The notes: a model not told the origin generated them from the sequence alone. 64,000 nucleotides of DNA from Helicobacter sp. MIT 05-5293 (GCF_000765665.2 NZ_JROZ02000001.1:124001-188000), one strand, 5' to 3'; numbered from the stretch's first letter, positions 44,309 through 53,763 are shown. Numbers and translations are program-made.

Positions 44309-44361
44309 ATTATAGCACAGATTGAGGTTCAATGTAACATTTAGATTCTTTTAAATGTTAC
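44309..44361 (-). promoter_or_regulatory. Promoter of the DASS transporter with an overlapping palindrome
   Basis: A minus-strand TATAAT lies at 44309-44314, 32 bases before the transporter ATG. The perfect 10-base inverted repeat GTAACATTTA (44334-44343) and TAAATGTTAC (44352-44361) covers the place of its -35 element, so a bound protein could block transcription. The regulator is unknown. Confidence 0.5.
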
Positions 44362-44383
44362 GATTATGCTTTATGTTCGATAA

Positions 44384-44426
44384 ATACATATACCCCCTAT
44401 ATGTATTATTTATTTTATGTTATGAT
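44384..44426 (+). promoter_or_regulatory. CsoR/RcnR-type operator and promoter of the P-ATPase gene
   Basis: ATACATATA, CCCCC and TATATGTAT (44384-44406) form a perfect inverted repeat around five C. The TATA-C5-TATA core is the form known for the CsoR/RcnR/FrmR family. The likely -10, TATGAT at 44421-44426, places the operator over the -35 and spacer, as for repression. Confidence 0.65.
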
Positions 44427-44458
44427 GCGGGCATTGTTATTTGATTGAAGGAATATAA

Positions 44459-46579
44459 ATGCAAAAATTTATTTTAGAGAATCTTGATTGTCCCTCTTGC
44501 GCCCAAAAGATTGAAAATGTGCTTGATGCGATGCCAAATGTTTTGAGTGCAAAGGTAGATTTTAATACCAATACGCTTCAGATTGATACTCACGATATTG
44601 ATGCGGTGAAACGAAAGATTCAAGAAATTGAACCAAAAGTGCGTTTGCATACGAGCTATCCTGCGCATACCTCTCATACTAATAGGTCTGAAATATTGAT
44701 GCTGCTGGGATTGTTCGCAGGGTTTTGTGTGGGTATGTTTTTCTTGCAAGGGTTAGTTTTAGAAGCTTATAAGGATATTTTACCTTTAGATTCTGTTTAT
44801 TGTGCTTATATAATTTTGGGTGTGGTGTATGTGATTGCTGGTTTTCCTGTATTTAAAGCAATGATAGCTAATTTCAAGCATAAAATTATTTTTGATGAGC
44901 ATTTTTTAATGTCTTTTGCGACTTTCGCAGCAATTTGCATCGGAGAGGTGAGTGAAGCGGTAGCAGTGATGCTTTTTTTTCGTTTGGGAGAGCTTTTAGA
45001 ATCTATCGTGGTGCAACACTCTAAAAAATCGATACATTCTTTGCTTGAAGCGATACCTGAAGTGGCTCATTTGAAGATTCACTCTACAAATAAAGCCGAT
45101 GATGTCCGTGATGTAAGCCCGAGTGAATTAGCATTAGGTGATGTGATTCTGGTTAAGGTCGGCGAAAAAGTGCCCACAGATGGAAAAATCATTTATGGTA
45201 AAAGTTATCTTGATATGCGTGCTATCAATGGAGAAAGTGTGCCTGTGGGTGTAGATGTGGGCGATATGATTCTCGCAGGCTCGATTAATACTTTTGCCTT
45301 GCTTGAAGTGGAGGTTACATCGGTTTTTGAAAATTCCCATATTGCCAAGATTCAGGAGTTAGTGCAAGATGCAAGTGCTAATAAGGCTAAAACACAAAAA
45401 GTTATCACATCATTTGCGCGTGTTTATACACCAATCATCTTTGTTCTTTCTTTGTGCGTAGGAGTAATCCCGCCTTTGTTTGTAGGAGATTGGAATGAGT
45501 GGATTTATCGTGGATTGGTTGTGATGATGGTAAGTTGTCCTTGTGCGTTGATTATCTCTGTGCCATTAGGGTATTTTGGGGCGATTGGAGCTTCAAGTAT
45601 GAAAGGCATTTTGTTTAAAGGCTCAACCTATCTTGAAACACTCTCTATGGTGAAAAATATTGTTTTTGATAAGACAGGAACGCTTACACAAGGTGTATTT
45701 GAAGTGTGTGAGATTGTGCCTCAAAAGGGTTTTATGCAGGAGGATTTGCTACAATTAGCGGTGTGTGGGGAAACAATGTCTAATCACCCTATTGCGACTT
45801 GTATCAAAGAAGCGGCGCAATCTCTTACCTTGCATCAGTGTCATGTGAAAGATTATCGGGAAGTAAGTGGAAAGGGTATCGTAGCATTTTGTGGGGAAGA
45901 TAAGATTCTGTTAGGGAATGAGGCATTGCTCAACGATGAGGGTATAGTATTTGAAGGTTGTCAAAATCAATCTGGTAGCATTGTGTATATCGCAAAAAAT
46001 GGTGTTTATGCGGGATATATTGTGATTTCTGATAAGATTAAAGAGGACAGCAAATCTGCCATTGCTAAGCTCAAAGCGCAAGGGATTGAACATTTTGCGA
46101 TTTTAAGCGGTGATACACAGGCTAATGTTAATGCAGTCGCACAGGAATTAGGTATTTCTCAAGCTTATGGTAGGCTACTTCCTGCACAAAAAGCAGAAAA
46201 ATTACAAATGTTGATGAAAGAATACGGAGATTCTAAAACAGCATTTGTCGGTGATGGTATTAATGATGCAGTAGTATTGTCTTTGGCAGATGTAGGGATT
46301 AGTATTGCTGCGCAAGAAAAGGGCAATGATGTAAGCAAGGAAAGTGCGGATATTATTTTGACTGCACCTTCGCTCACGGCTTTAAGCCATGCGGTTAAAA
46401 TCGCTAAAAACACGCGATACATTACTTGGCAAAACATTGCATTTGCCATAGGAAGCAAGGCGGTGCTCATTGTCTTGGGAGCTGCGGGCATTGCTAATAT
46501 GTGGCTTGCAGTCTTTGGAGATGTCGGTGTGGCAATTTTAGCTTTACTTAATGCAATGCGTGTGATAAGGGCAATATGA
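44459..46579 (+). CDS. Heavy-metal P1B-type ATPase (ZntA/CadA-like)
   Basis: The 706-residue exporter has an N-terminal metal-binding domain with LDCPSCAQKIE, membrane helices (about 80-165, 315-370, 650-706), the transport motif SCPCALIISVPLG, phosphorylation site DKTGTLTQG, HP motif NHPIATC and VGDGINDAVVL. CPC together with the HMA domain fits zinc, cadmium or cobalt export like Helicobacter CadA; copper export is possible, and the Cys-His-Cys regulator leans that way. It is controlled by the operator at 44384-44406. Confidence 0.92.
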   Translation: MQKFILENLDCPSCAQKIENVLDAMPNVLSAKVDFNTNTLQIDTHDIDAVKRKIQEIEPKVRLHTSYPAHTSHTNRSEILMLLGLFAGFCVGMFFLQGLVLEAYKDILPLDSVYCAYIILGVVYVIAGFPVFKAMIANFKHKIIFDEHFLMSFATFAAICIGEVSEAVAVMLFFRLGELLESIVVQHSKKSIHSLLEAIPEVAHLKIHSTNKADDVRDVSPSELALGDVILVKVGEKVPTDGKIIYGKSYLDMRAINGESVPVGVDVGDMILAGSINTFALLEVEVTSVFENSHIAKIQELVQDASANKAKTQKVITSFARVYTPIIFVLSLCVGVIPPLFVGDWNEWIYRGLVVMMVSCPCALIISVPLGYFGAIGASSMKGILFKGSTYLETLSMVKNIVFDKTGTLTQGVFEVCEIVPQKGFMQEDLLQLAVCGETMSNHPIATCIKEAAQSLTLHQCHVKDYREVSGKGIVAFCGEDKILLGNEALLNDEGIVFEGCQNQSGSIVYIAKNGVYAGYIVISDKIKEDSKSAIAKLKAQGIEHFAILSGDTQANVNAVAQELGISQAYGRLLPAQKAEKLQMLMKEYGDSKTAFVGDGINDAVVLSLADVGISIAAQEKGNDVSKESADIILTAPSLTALSHAVKIAKNTRYITWQNIAFAIGSKAVLIVLGAAGIANMWLAVFGDVGVAILALLNAMRVIRAI

Positions 46580-46584
46580 TCTCT

Positions 46585-47742
46585 TTATCTTGTTTCTTGC
46601 AAATAGGATTCGATAATTTGTGCGACATTCTTTGCACTACCATTGCCAAGATAAGAGCGAATCTCTTGCGCCTTATTAAGAAATATTTGTTCATCGCATT
46701 GTTCGTAAGCTTTGAGTAAGTTTTCCGCAGTCAAGTCTTCTTGTATCAACTCCGTGTGAATCCGATGCGCACCAGCTCGAGGTGAGCCTGAATGCAGGGC
46801 ATTATAAAAGATATTAGCAAGACCAATACATTGGAGCTTGACAAATATTTTTGCGATGTTAAGCTCAATGCTACGCGCTTTATAGCCTAATACTAAAGGT
46901 GTGCCAATCAATGTCGCTTGAAGTGTTGCTGTGCCTGAACAAACAAATGCAAAACTAGATTGTAAAAGTGTAGCGTTTGCATCAAAGCTTATCTCAAAAT
47001 GTTCCAAACCTTCACCATAGATTGCTTTTAGTGATTGAGAATCCAAACTCCTAAAATGCTCGGGAATCACCAGAATCTTAGGCATATCAAGCTGTTTGGC
47101 GACTTCCAAAAAGATAGGGAAGATTTTTTTGATTTCGATTTTACGACTGCCGGGCATAAAGGCAATAGGACCTTTTTGACGCGGGATTATTTCATTTTTG
47201 AGTGTGGGAATCTCATCAAGCAAAGGGTGTCCGACATAAGTGATTTTCTGTGTTTGTGTAGCTTCGGGATACATCATTAGCTCAAAAGGCAAAATAGCAC
47301 ACAGCCTATCACATGCAGCTTGAATGCTTTTGGCTCTCCATGCTTTCCACGCCCATACTTGAGGGAGGATATAGTAAATTATCGGCACTTTGCTTTGTGC
47401 TTTTTTGACACCTTTAGCAAGAGGAATATTAAAGCTAGAGCTATCCATCAGTAGGATTACATCGCAAGTTTGGGCGAGTTGCGTCATTTCTCGTAATGCT
47501 TTTTTGAAGAAGAAAATCTTTTTAATCACATCAAAAAACCCCATGACAGCAAAATCTTTGAGTGTATAAGAAGGGGAGGCATTCAGCCCTTGTAAAGAAT
47601 CTTTGTCAAAAATCCCACAGATTTCAAGGTGCGTGTCAAGATGCTTGGAGAGTGCTTTAAGGTGAAGATTTGAGCTTGGCTCACAAGCACTCACAAAGAT
47701 TTTTTTGGTTTTTGTGGGAGTGTGGGGTTGTTGGGCATTCAT
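46585..47742 (-). CDS. lpxB: Lipid-A-disaccharide synthase (LpxB)
   Basis: The 385-residue GT-B enzyme condenses UDP-2,3-diacylglucosamine with lipid X in lipid A synthesis. Family segments are FVSACEPSSNLHLKAL (N-terminal loop), DSSSFNIPLAKGVKK, IYYILPQVWAWKAWRA, FMPGSRKIEIKKIFP and AFVCSGTATLQATLIGTPLV. It ends the hypA-coiled-coil-lpxB run, which matches H. pylori order. Confidence 0.95.
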   Translation of the reverse strand: MNAQQPHTPTKTKKIFVSACEPSSNLHLKALSKHLDTHLEICGIFDKDSLQGLNASPSYTLKDFAVMGFFDVIKKIFFFKKALREMTQLAQTCDVILLMDSSSFNIPLAKGVKKAQSKVPIIYYILPQVWAWKAWRAKSIQAACDRLCAILPFELMMYPEATQTQKITYVGHPLLDEIPTLKNEIIPRQKGPIAFMPGSRKIEIKKIFPIFLEVAKQLDMPKILVIPEHFRSLDSQSLKAIYGEGLEHFEISFDANATLLQSSFAFVCSGTATLQATLIGTPLVLGYKARSIELNIAKIFVKLQCIGLANIFYNALHSGSPRAGAHRIHTELIQEDLTAENLLKAYEQCDEQIFLNKAQEIRSYLGNGSAKNVAQIIESYLQETR

Positions 47743-47744
47743 TT

Positions 47745-48221
47745 TTATTCCTTGTGAGATTGGCTAGATTCTAAAAATGTCAGATTTGCTTGGAGTTGAG
47801 CTTCACTTCTCAAATCGCGTAATTCCACGCAAAGCTTTGTATTTTCGAGTTCTAAATCTGTGATTTTTGCTTGTAGGGTGTCGATTTTCGCACAAAGTTT
47901 ATCGGTGTCTTCATTTGATAATGGGTTTTTAGGCTTGATTTGATCTTTTGGAATATCTGCAATTTGTGCTTTAATATCTTTAAGGAGGTTTTGTTCTTTG
48001 GCGACTTGCTCTCGAAGCTCTTTAAGTGTGGTTTTACAGGTTTTTATATCTTCATGATATTGTGCGACATCAATGCGTAATTTTTTACGCTCATCTTCAA
48101 ATATTCCTACAATATCCCATAGATTCTGACTTTGAGGATTATATTTGAGGAGTTTTTCAAAAACTCGTTGATCGATTTTGTCGGCAGTGGATTTGTCTTC
48201 GTTCTGGTGTTTTGGCGACAT
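47745..48221 (-). CDS. Coiled-coil protein between hypA and lpxB
   Basis: The 158-residue, highly charged protein has a predicted coiled coil covering about residues 45-145 (heptad-like runs such as LKELREQVAKEQNLLKDI and IDTLQAKITDLELENTKL). There is no signal peptide or enzyme motif. A similar gene is present at the same place in H. pylori, without known function. It may scaffold a protein complex; nothing more can be said. Confidence 0.65.
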   Translation of the reverse strand: MSPKHQNEDKSTADKIDQRVFEKLLKYNPQSQNLWDIVGIFEDERKKLRIDVAQYHEDIKTCKTTLKELREQVAKEQNLLKDIKAQIADIPKDQIKPKNPLSNEDTDKLCAKIDTLQAKITDLELENTKLCVELRDLRSEAQLQANLTFLESSQSHKE

Positions 48222-48247
48222 TTTTTCTCCTTGTGATTCTTTAGGCT

Positions 48248-48604
48248 TTAACTCGGCACATCAAGCTCTAATGCCATGAGATGTAATTCTTTACCTTGAG
48301 TGATGATTGTTTGCTGACTATGGCATTTAGGGCAAGTGCTGTATGTCAGATCCTTAGCATCGAATCTGTGATGACAAGTTTGGCATTCCAAGATAACCTT
48401 TTGTGTTTCAATTTCGAGATTTGCATTGCGGCAGACTTGAGAATCAAGCTTGAAAGTTTCAAAAGAGTTTTTAATAAGCATTTGATCAACACCACTTCTT
48501 TCTCCGATAGCAATACGAATCGTGGCAATATTGTCGGCATGATGTTCTAAGGCATAATCCTCACACATTTCAATCAATGAGGCGACAATGGAATATTCGT
48601 GCAT
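48248..48604 (-). CDS. hypA: Hydrogenase/urease nickel incorporation protein (HypA)
   Basis: The 118-residue nickel chaperone begins MHEYSIVASL, with His2 as the nickel ligand. The zinc site is made of two CxxC pairs, CQTCHHRF and CPKCHSQQ. It serves NiFe-hydrogenase maturation and, in gastric species, urease. The ATG at 48604 with AAAGGG is the start; the in-frame TTG one codon earlier would displace His2 and is not used. Confidence 0.95.
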   Translation of the reverse strand: MHEYSIVASLIEMCEDYALEHHADNIATIRIAIGERSGVDQMLIKNSFETFKLDSQVCRNANLEIETQKVILECQTCHHRFDAKDLTYSTCPKCHSQQTIITQGKELHLMALELDVPS

Positions 48605-48656
48605 CAAGACCCTTTAATATTGCTAAATTTATTAAGGGAATTTTACCCAATAGTGG

Positions 48657-48662
48657 TAAAAT
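48657..48662 (+). promoter_or_regulatory. Probable -10 element of ispG
   Basis: TAAAAT lies 32 bases before the GTG start of ispG, divergent from hypA. Sequence match only. Confidence 0.35.
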
Positions 48663-48694
48663 AACCAACACTTTATTAAAGGATTAGAATCAAA

Positions 48695-49768
48695 GTGAAA
48701 CGATTTAAAACGAAACAAATTTTTGTAGGCAATGTCGCTATAGGGGGAGATGCTCCTATCAGCGTGCAAAGTATGACTTTTAGTAAGACTTGTGATGTTC
48801 AGGCGACAAAAGAACAGATTGATAGGCTTTATCTTGCAGGAGCAAATATCGTGCGTGTCGCGGTGAGTAGCCCCAAAGATGCTGATGCGCTGAAAGAATT
48901 AAAAGCTCTTTCACCTTTGCCTATCGTGGCAGATATTCATTTTCGTTATAAGTTTGCGCTGATTGCTGCTGAAAGTGTGGATTGCATACGCATTAATCCG
49001 GGTAATATCGGCTCAAAAGATAGGATCAAAGCCGTAGCCGATGCGTGTAATGCGCGGGGGATTCCCATTAGAATCGGTGTGAATGGCGGGAGTTTGGAAA
49101 AGCCTTTTGAGGAAAAGTATGGTCCAACGCCTAAGGGAATGGTAGAATCTGCCTTGTATAATATTAAGCTTTTAGAAGATTTTGGATTTACTAACATCAA
49201 AGTTTCACTCAAAGCAAGTGATGTGATTCGCACAATGGAAGCTTATCGTATGTTGCGCCCTTTAGTAGAATATCCCTTTCATTTGGGTGTAACTGAAGCC
49301 GGCACGCTCCCGCATTCAATGGTAAAAAGCTCAATGGCGTTAGGTGGATTGTTGATGGAAGGTATTGGTGATACGATGCGTGTGTCGATTACTGGTGAGC
49401 TTGAAGAAGAAATCAAAGTCGCCAAGATGATTTTGCAATATAGTGGGAGACAAAAAAGTGGTGTGAGTATTGTCTCTTGCCCGACTTGTGGGAGGATTGA
49501 GGCAAATTTAGTGCAAATGGTCAAGGAAGTAGAATCACGCATTAAGCATATTAAAACACCTTTACAAGTGAGTGTTATGGGCTGTGCAGTAAATGCTTTA
49601 GGTGAGGCAAAGCACGCTGATATTGCAATTGCTTTCGGGCATAAAGACGGCTTGATTATCAAAGAAGGCAAGATTCTATGCAAACTTAAAGAAGATGAGA
49701 TTCTTGATGTGTTTATTCAAGAAGTAGAAGCTCTTGCAAAATCACGCGAAGAAAGTGATGCCGTATGA
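48695..49768 (+). CDS. ispG: 4-hydroxy-3-methylbut-2-enyl diphosphate synthase (IspG/GcpE)
   Basis: The 357-residue [4Fe-4S] enzyme works in the MEP isoprenoid pathway. It has [19 protein letters not shown], the TIM-barrel segments [12 protein letters not shown] and [10 protein letters not shown], and cluster cysteines in [12 protein letters not shown] and [12 protein letters not shown]. Translation starts at GTG 48695; an AAAGGA site lies about 11 bases before. proA follows after 30 bases. Confidence 0.96.
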   Translation: MKRFKTKQIFVGNVAIGGDAPISVQSMTFSKTCDVQATKEQIDRLYLAGANIVRVAVSSPKDADALKELKALSPLPIVADIHFRYKFALIAAESVDCIRINPGNIGSKDRIKAVADACNARGIPIRIGVNGGSLEKPFEEKYGPTPKGMVESALYNIKLLEDFGFTNIKVSLKASDVIRTMEAYRMLRPLVEYPFHLGVTEAGTLPHSMVKSSMALGGLLMEGIGDTMRVSITGELEEEIKVAKMILQYSGRQKSGVSIVSCPTCGRIEANLVQMVKEVESRIKHIKTPLQVSVMGCAVNALGEAKHADIAIAFGHKDGLIIKEGKILCKLKEDEILDVFIQEVEALAKSREESDAV

Positions 49769-49798
49769 CAAGGTAGATTCTGTATTGTGGAGGAAAAA

Positions 49799-51091
49799 AT
49801 GAGCGATCAAAAATCAAATCAACAGCAACTTACACCGCTTTTAGAAACACTGATAGCGGCAAAAGAAAGTGCGCGGATTCTCGCAAACACTTCTCATCAA
49901 AAACGCAATCTTGTGTTAAAGACAATGGCAGAGCAGCTTAAAAAACATCAAGAGGCGATATTACAAGCTAATGCAACGGATTTGGCTCTTGCTAAGGAAC
50001 AGAATCTTAGTCCTTCAATGCTCAAAAGGCTTGAATTGAATGCCCATAAAATTAACGCAATGGCAGATTCTATAAATGATATTACGACTTTAGATGACCC
50101 GATACATCAGACTTTGGCTTTATGGACAACAAAAGCAGGATTAGAGATTCGCAAAATCAGTGTGCCTATCGGCGTAATTGGCGTGATTTATGAATCTCGC
50201 CCAAATGTAACGAGTGATGTCTCTGCCTTGTGCTTTAAAAGTGGCAATGTTTGTGTGCTTAAAGGTGGCAAAGAAGCGTATCATTCTAACCATGCAATTT
50301 TAATTGCTTTGAAAGAAGCCTTAGAGCTGCATCATTTGCCTTTAGCGTGTGTGAGTATGATTGAGGATACTTCGCGTGAAGGGATTTTAGAATTTGTCAA
50401 AATGGATTCTTATGTGGATTTGTTGATTCCACGTGGTGGAGAGGGATTGATAGCATTTGTCAAGCATAATGCGACTATCCCTGTGATCAAACACGATAAA
50501 GGTGTGTGTCATTTGTATGTCCATAAAGAGGCGGATTTGTCTCAAGCTCTTGCAATTGCAATTAATGCAAAGACAAGCTACCCTGCTGCTTGTAATGCGT
50601 GTGAGACTTTATTGCTTGATTTTGACTTGATTGAGAGCTTTTTGCCCACACTTTTAAAGACATTGCGCAAACACCATACGCGTTTAATGTTTGAAGATGA
50701 AGCAACACTCCAAAAGTGGGGTAAGCAAGATGAAGATGAAGAAGTCGATGATGGATTGGCAGATTATGAAAGAGAATATGGCACGAATACGCTTAATATC
50801 AAGATTGTAAGCGGTTTTGATGAGGCAATTAGCCATATTGCTACCTTTGGCTCACAGCATTCCGAAGCGATTATTACGCAAAATGAAGAAGTCGCGCAGA
50901 GATTCTTAGATGAGGTTGATGCAGCCTGTGTGTATGTGAATGCTTCAACGCGTTTTAGTGATGGCGGAGAGTTTGGTTTTGGTGCAGAAATAGGCATCTC
51001 GACTTCCAAGATTCATGCACGAGGACCTATGGGTATAGAATCTTTGCGCAGTTATAAGTATCAAATCAAAGGCAATGGAGCAGTGCGTTAA
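49799..51091 (+). CDS. proA: Gamma-glutamyl phosphate reductase (ProA)
   Basis: The 430-residue enzyme makes glutamate-5-semialdehyde for proline. It has [33 protein letters not shown], the catalytic Cys in [13 protein letters not shown], and [25 protein letters not shown] at 49789-49793 selects the ATG at 49799 over a GTG at 49787. An acidic stretch DEDEEVDDG (about residue 305) is longer than in the enterobacterial enzyme. proB is not adjacent. A 13-base perfect palindrome follows. Confidence 0.95.
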   Translation: MSDQKSNQQQLTPLLETLIAAKESARILANTSHQKRNLVLKTMAEQLKKHQEAILQANATDLALAKEQNLSPSMLKRLELNAHKINAMADSINDITTLDDPIHQTLALWTTKAGLEIRKISVPIGVIGVIYESRPNVTSDVSALCFKSGNVCVLKGGKEAYHSNHAILIALKEALELHHLPLACVSMIEDTSREGILEFVKMDSYVDLLIPRGGEGLIAFVKHNATIPVIKHDKGVCHLYVHKEADLSQALAIAINAKTSYPAACNACETLLLDFDLIESFLPTLLKTLRKHHTRLMFEDEATLQKWGKQDEDEEVDDGLADYEREYGTNTLNIKIVSGFDEAISHIATFGSQHSEAIITQNEEVAQRFLDEVDAACVYVNASTRFSDGGEFGFGAEIGISTSKIHARGPMGIESLRSYKYQIKGNGAVR

Positions 51092-51134
51092 AGTTTAATT
51101 TGATTGTTTCAAATGCTTGTCTTAAGCCTATTAG

Positions 51135-51165
51135 AACAGATTCTTATAGTAAATAAGAATCTGTT
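51135..51165. terminator. Perfect 13-base inverted repeat after proA
   Basis: AACAGATTCTTAT (51135-51147) and ATAAGAATCTGTT (51153-51165) form a perfect stem with a 5-base loop. The following sequence is T-rich but interrupted (TATTCTTATATTTAT), so it is a plausible but not classical terminator. Confidence 0.55.
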
Positions 51166-51203
51166 TATTCTTATATTTATGGTCTTTTTAAGATAACCTG
51201 CAT

Positions 51204-51209
51204 TATACT
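51204..51209 (+). promoter_or_regulatory. Probable -10 element of the ferredoxin gene
   Basis: TATACT lies 50 bases before the ferredoxin ATG. An AAGGGAG ribosome site follows at 51246-51252. Confidence 0.45.
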
Positions 51210-51258
51210 CACAAATGGGTTTAGCCCAAAAATCAAACAACAAATAAGGGAGTAAGAG

Positions 51259-51537
51259 ATGGCTGTAAAAATCACAGATATTTGTATTGCTTGTGGTTCT
51301 TGTATTGATGAGTGTCCTGTAAGTGCGATTGTTGATGATGACAGCAATCCAACAGGTGAAGGCACTTATTATGTGTATCCTGATAAATGTGTAGAATGTG
51401 TCGGACACAATGAGCAACCTGCTTGTGCAAGTGCTTGCCCAACTGATGGTTGTATCGTGTGGAGTGAGCCCGGAAAGAGCTTCAGAGACAATATTACTTC
51501 AGATTTACGAGATGGCACACACCCTGTAATGCCATAA
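51259..51537 (+). CDS. 2[4Fe-4S] ferredoxin
   Basis: The 92-residue electron carrier has first-cluster cysteines CIACGSCIDECP and second-cluster cysteines CVECVGHNEQPACASACP. The enlarged loop in the second site is typical of the Alvin/FdxN-type ferredoxins of Campylobacterota. In H. pylori such a ferredoxin accepts electrons from pyruvate and oxoglutarate oxidoreductases. It stands alone between a palindrome and a clear terminator. Confidence 0.93.
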   Translation: MAVKITDICIACGSCIDECPVSAIVDDDSNPTGEGTYYVYPDKCVECVGHNEQPACASACPTDGCIVWSEPGKSFRDNITSDLRDGTHPVMP

Positions 51538-51544
51538 TTTTTTA

Positions 51545-51577
51545 AGCGTGTATAAAAACTATACGCGCTTTTTATTT
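51545..51577 (+). terminator. Rho-independent terminator of the ferredoxin gene
   Basis: AGCGTGTATA and TATACGCGCT (51545-51569, one G-T pair) form a stem with a short loop, followed by TTTTTATTTA. It is eight bases after the stop codon. Confidence 0.8.
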
Positions 51578-51579
51578 AT

Positions 51580-51588
51580 CCCCCCCCC
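51580..51588. repeat. Intergenic poly-C tract (9 C)
   Basis: Nine C, then TCCC, lie between the ferredoxin terminator and the lipoprotein gene, about 135 bases before its ATG. The nearest -10-like box is TAGAAT at 51671-51676, so the tract is too far upstream to alter promoter spacing. Confidence 0.9.
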
Positions 51589-51722
51589 TCCCTATACCTT
51601 TTTATTATTTGTCAAATAACATTTACCATTTTTACAAGCAAAAACAGATAAGCAATTTAAATTTTTAAGGTAGAATGTTTCATAGCTTACGCGAGATTCT
51701 ATGACATAAAAAGGAGAAAAAG

Positions 51723-52256
51723 ATGAGATTCTATAAAATTGCTGGGTTAGGCGTAGCGGTATTATTATTTGCAGGGTGTGGTGGCAATGAGCCTGAAATC
51801 GTTACACAAGATACACAAGTTTGTAATCAACCTAAATATACCATTGCAATAGGTAAAATTAGCACGACTGATAGTAATGTGATGAGCAAGGAGGATTTCA
51901 GAAGCTTGCTTGGCAAGACGATTAAAAATACGAATTGTTTTATCGTAGAATCTAAGCTTAGTAATCCAAAAGTCGGCTATGTATTGGATATTGAGTATGG
52001 GTTGCAAGTGCAAGAAACCAAAGAAGATACAAGTATGATTAGCTCTAAGGACACGGCTCTTTTAAAAAGTGAAGTGCATTTTACCCTCAAAAATCCAAGT
52101 CAGACAATTACTCAAAATGCTTCAAACACAATGAAGTTAAGCGGTAAGAAGTACCTTGGATTGGGTGAAAAAGTTGAGGTAACTTATGAACAAAAGAGTG
52201 GTCTTGTCAAAAAGAGTCTTTATAGCATCATCACAAATCTGTCTAAAATGCCTTAA
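51723..52256 (+). CDS. Lipoprotein of unknown function
   Basis: The 177-residue protein has a lipoprotein signal (IAGLGVAVLLFAGC, modified Cys near residue 19) followed by a small beta-rich domain (KYTIAIGKISTTDSN, VGYVLDIEYGLQVQ, KSEVHFTLKNPSQ). It contains two further cysteines (near residues 34 and 64) that could pair. The sequence suggests an outer-membrane or periplasmic lipoprotein; no family is recognised. AAGGAGA precedes the ATG. ugd follows after 15 bases. Confidence 0.7.
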   Translation: MRFYKIAGLGVAVLLFAGCGGNEPEIVTQDTQVCNQPKYTIAIGKISTTDSNVMSKEDFRSLLGKTIKNTNCFIVESKLSNPKVGYVLDIEYGLQVQETKEDTSMISSKDTALLKSEVHFTLKNPSQTITQNASNTMKLSGKKYLGLGEKVEVTYEQKSGLVKKSLYSIITNLSKMP

Positions 52257-52271
52257 TTTGGAGAAATTTGT

Positions 52272-53663
52272 ATGACTATCACGATTATCGGTAGCGGGTA
52301 TGTTGGATTAGTGGCAGGTGCGTGTTTTGCCCAAATGGGCAATGATGTAATATGTCTTGATGTCGATGAAAATAAAATCAATCGTCTGAAACAAGGTATT
52401 ATTCCCATTTATGAACCCGGTTTAGAATCAATGGTATTGGAGAATCAAAAGCTAGGCACACTCACATTTACGACTGATAAAAAGGAAGCTATTAGAAATG
52501 CTCAAGTGATTTTTATTGCAGTAGGGACACCTATGGGAGATGATGGCAGTGCGGATTTACGCTTTGTGCGCAGTGTGGCAGAGGATATTGGGACGCATAT
52601 AGAGCGTGAATATGTCGTAGTGGTAGATAAAAGCACCGTTCCGGTAGGCACAGCAAGAGAAGTAAGAAGTATCATCAGCTCTGCAATCCAAAAGCGCAAT
52701 ATGACTTTGGTGGATTCTGCTGCGATAGATTCTCATTCTGTGCAGAATCAGCAAGGTAGTCAAAGTATAGCCTTTGATGTAGTGAGTAACCCCGAGTTTC
52801 TCAAAGAGGGTGTAGCAATTAAAGATTTTATGAGTCCAGATAGGGTAGTGATAGGCACAGATTCTCCAAAGGCTTTGGAGGTAATGAAGTCGCTTTATGC
52901 GCCTTTTTTGATTAAGAGCGACAGACTTATTGCAATGGGTATAGAATCTGCAGAGATGACAAAATACGCGGCAAATGCAATGCTTGCAACAAAAATTAGT
53001 TTCATTAATGAGATGAGTCAGATTTGTGAGCGTGTGGGCGCGAATATTAATGATGTGCGCTTGGGTATTGGTTCGGATTCTCGCATCGGATATAGTTTTA
53101 TTTATCCGGGCTGTGGTTATGGTGGGAGTTGTTTCCCTAAAGATGTGCGTGCGTTAGAGAAAACAGCGGCGGATTTTGGCTATAAAGCGCGGATTCTCGA
53201 TGCAGTCCAAGTCGTCAATGAAGCGCAAAAAATGCTTTTAGTCGAGAAAATCACACAACGATTTGGTGAGAATCTAGCAGGCAAAAGTTTTGCTGTGTGG
53301 GGATTGAGCTTTAAACCTGAAACTGATGATATGCGTGAGGCAAGCTCTTTGGTGTTGGTGCGTGAATTGATTAAACGCGGAGCAAGAATCAAGGCGTATG
53401 ATCCAAAGGCGTATGAACAAGCATCATTTTACCTTAAAGATTGTCTGGATTCTCTTAGTCTAGAAGGCAGTAAATATGAAGCTTTGAAGGGTTGTGCGGC
53501 ACTTGTAATTATAACAGAGTGGCGTGAGTTTAGAAGCCCAGATTTTGATGAAATCGCTAAACTTCTCAATGAGCCAATTATTTTTGACGGACGCAATATT
53601 TACCAAAGTCTTAATATGCAATCTAAGGGTTTTGAATACCATCAAATCGGCGTGAAGTCTTGA
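52272..53663 (+). CDS. ugd: UDP-glucose 6-dehydrogenase (Ugd)
   Basis: The 463-residue enzyme oxidises UDP-glucose (the GalU product) to UDP-glucuronate for surface polysaccharide. It has IIGSGYVGLVAGACFAQMGN, AVGTPMGDDGSADL, NPEFLKEGVAIKDF, the catalytic Cys in YGGSCFPKDVRAL, and the C-terminal FKPETDDMREASS. About 20 residues before the VSNPEF motif (SAAIDSHSVQNQQGSQSIAF) look like an insertion compared with typical enzymes. It is apart from the polysaccharide locus. Confidence 0.94.
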   Translation: MTITIIGSGYVGLVAGACFAQMGNDVICLDVDENKINRLKQGIIPIYEPGLESMVLENQKLGTLTFTTDKKEAIRNAQVIFIAVGTPMGDDGSADLRFVRSVAEDIGTHIEREYVVVVDKSTVPVGTAREVRSIISSAIQKRNMTLVDSAAIDSHSVQNQQGSQSIAFDVVSNPEFLKEGVAIKDFMSPDRVVIGTDSPKALEVMKSLYAPFLIKSDRLIAMGIESAEMTKYAANAMLATKISFINEMSQICERVGANINDVRLGIGSDSRIGYSFIYPGCGYGGSCFPKDVRALEKTAADFGYKARILDAVQVVNEAQKMLLVEKITQRFGENLAGKSFAVWGLSFKPETDDMREASSLVLVRELIKRGARIKAYDPKAYEQASFYLKDCLDSLSLEGSKYEALKGCAALVIITEWREFRSPDFDEIAKLLNEPIIFDGRNIYQSLNMQSKGFEYHQIGVKS

Positions 53664-53706
53664 TACTAGATTCATAGGATTTGGTGAAGTTTTGTGCAAA
53701 AAGACA

Positions 53707-53734
53707 AGCTTACAAGGAATATCTCTTGTAGGCT
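53707..53734 (+). terminator. Hairpin downstream of ugd
   Basis: AGCTTACAAG (53707-53716) and CTTGTAGGCT (53725-53734) pair with one G-T. No T run follows, so termination is uncertain. Confidence 0.4.
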
Positions 53735-53763
53735 ATTAAATCAATCTAAAAATATCATCTTCG

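Noticed and set aside
44971-44980. Eight-T run inside the P-ATPase gene
   Set aside because: It is short compared with the G/C tracts and A/T runs of this length are common in AT-rich genomes; no evidence for switching.
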